Below, one piece after another: positions 39,934 through 40,029 of a stretch of DNA of 40,029 nt (position 1 is its first letter; every line of letters begins with the position of its first letter). The translations under genes and the position numbers were made by a program. The DNA comes from Thermoleophilia bacterium (GTDB lineage: Bacteria; Actinomycetota; Thermoleophilia; Gaiellales; Gaiellaceae). The stretch covers positions 1 through 40,029 of the forward strand of contig JAICME010000008.1 in assembly GCA_025929425.1 (NCBI GenBank). Direction: 5' to 3'. The notes under the pieces were generated by a model. That model saw only the letters and a program-made list of their open reading frames with translations, ran no database searches and was not told where the DNA came from.

Positions 39934-40029
39934 ATGGCGGAGATCGAGGGACAGGTCAAGGAGGAGCAGCTGGATCCGGAGCAGGCGGCGCGGCGTCGGC
40001 TCGCCCTCGCGCAGATCCGCCAGTACCCG
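39934..40029 (+). CDS. def: Probable peptide deformylase, N-terminal fragment
   Basis: Only 32 codons are visible: MAEIEGQVKEEQLDPEQAAR, then RRLALAQIRQYP. The last part resembles the start of the peptide deformylase fold (xxIRxYPDPVLR), and priA-def-fmt is a frequent gene order, here with four genes between. Peptide deformylase removes formyl from new proteins. The active-site motifs (GLAA, QE, HEDH) would lie beyond the window. The assignment rests on one short motif plus context, so it may be wrong. Confidence 0.5.
   Translation, partial: MAEIEGQVKEEQLDPEQAARRRLALAQIRQYP

Noticed and set aside
1-40029. CRISPR array, tRNA, rRNA, IS element or prophage
   Set aside because: No regular direct repeats, no tRNA-like cloverleaf or CCA region, and no transposase, integrase or phage gene was noticed; reading was by eye, so short or degenerate copies could be missed.

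Overview
The window reads as one contiguous, gene-dense stretch of a very GC-rich bacterial chromosome. Codon third positions are almost all G or C, GTG starts are frequent, and no gap between genes exceeds about 235 bases. The gene families (FtsZ, actinobacterial-type DnaE, ScpA/ScpB, Lgt with a GLGIWG motif, Cmk-PlsC-Der-GpsA-MetK) and many apparently leaderless starts suggest an actinomycetote, most likely a deep-branching class such as Thermoleophilia (Gaiellales/Solirubrobacterales). The phylum is fairly secure; the class is inference. No RNA gene, CRISPR array, insertion sequence, prophage or obvious genomic island was seen.

Layout. 1-7.7 kb: the 3' part of ftsZ, a short nitroreductase, a large polytopic membrane protein (minus), a gamma-glutamyltransferase family protein with a GNAT enzyme, an OsmC-type protein (minus), a covalent-FAD oxidoreductase and an SDR. 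7.7-12.6 kb (minus): a tightly overlapped operon of DUF4129 membrane protein, small membrane protein, MoxR ATPase, DUF58 protein, membrane protein and an anchored Cys-containing protein whose 3' end seems frameshifted. 12.7-19.8 kb: dnaE, a small conserved ORF, lgt, scpA-scpB, a GYD protein (minus) and an RluB-type pseudouridine synthase. 19.8-24.5 kb (minus): two secreted phosphoesterases with near-identical leaders, then trpS. 24.6-31.8 kb (plus): aroF-type DAHP synthase, aroA, cmk, plsC-like, der, gpsA and metK, many with overlapping or nearly touching stops and starts. 31.8-33.4 kb: a DtxR-family regulator divergent from a ZIP metal transporter, with a strong palindrome between them. 33.4-40 kb: a secreted propeller-like protein, small enzymes, priA with an unusual hairpin-rich in-frame insertion, a GFA zinc protein, a RimJ-type acetyltransferase, a conserved hypothetical gene and the start of a probable def.

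How genes work together. aroF-aroA supply chorismate precursors and continue into cmk-plsC-der-gpsA (CMP kinase, phospholipid synthesis, ribosome assembly). The MoxR/DUF58/DUF4129 operon looks like a membrane-associated chaperone system without the usual transglutaminase. DtxR and ZIP form a likely self-contained metal-sensing and uptake pair.

The most useful observations are: (i) a recurrent TANNNT hexamer 6-9 bases before start codons, indicating widespread leaderless transcripts, including one perfectly palindromic shared -10 between divergent genes; (ii) a 26-codon hairpin-rich insertion inside the zinc-binding region of PriA; (iii) hairpins that bury the start codons or start regions of the SDR and aroA genes; (iv) the apparent frameshift at 7867; (v) the DtxR/ZIP operator. 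None of these proves a wholly new system. All were read by eye, and no similarity search was run.
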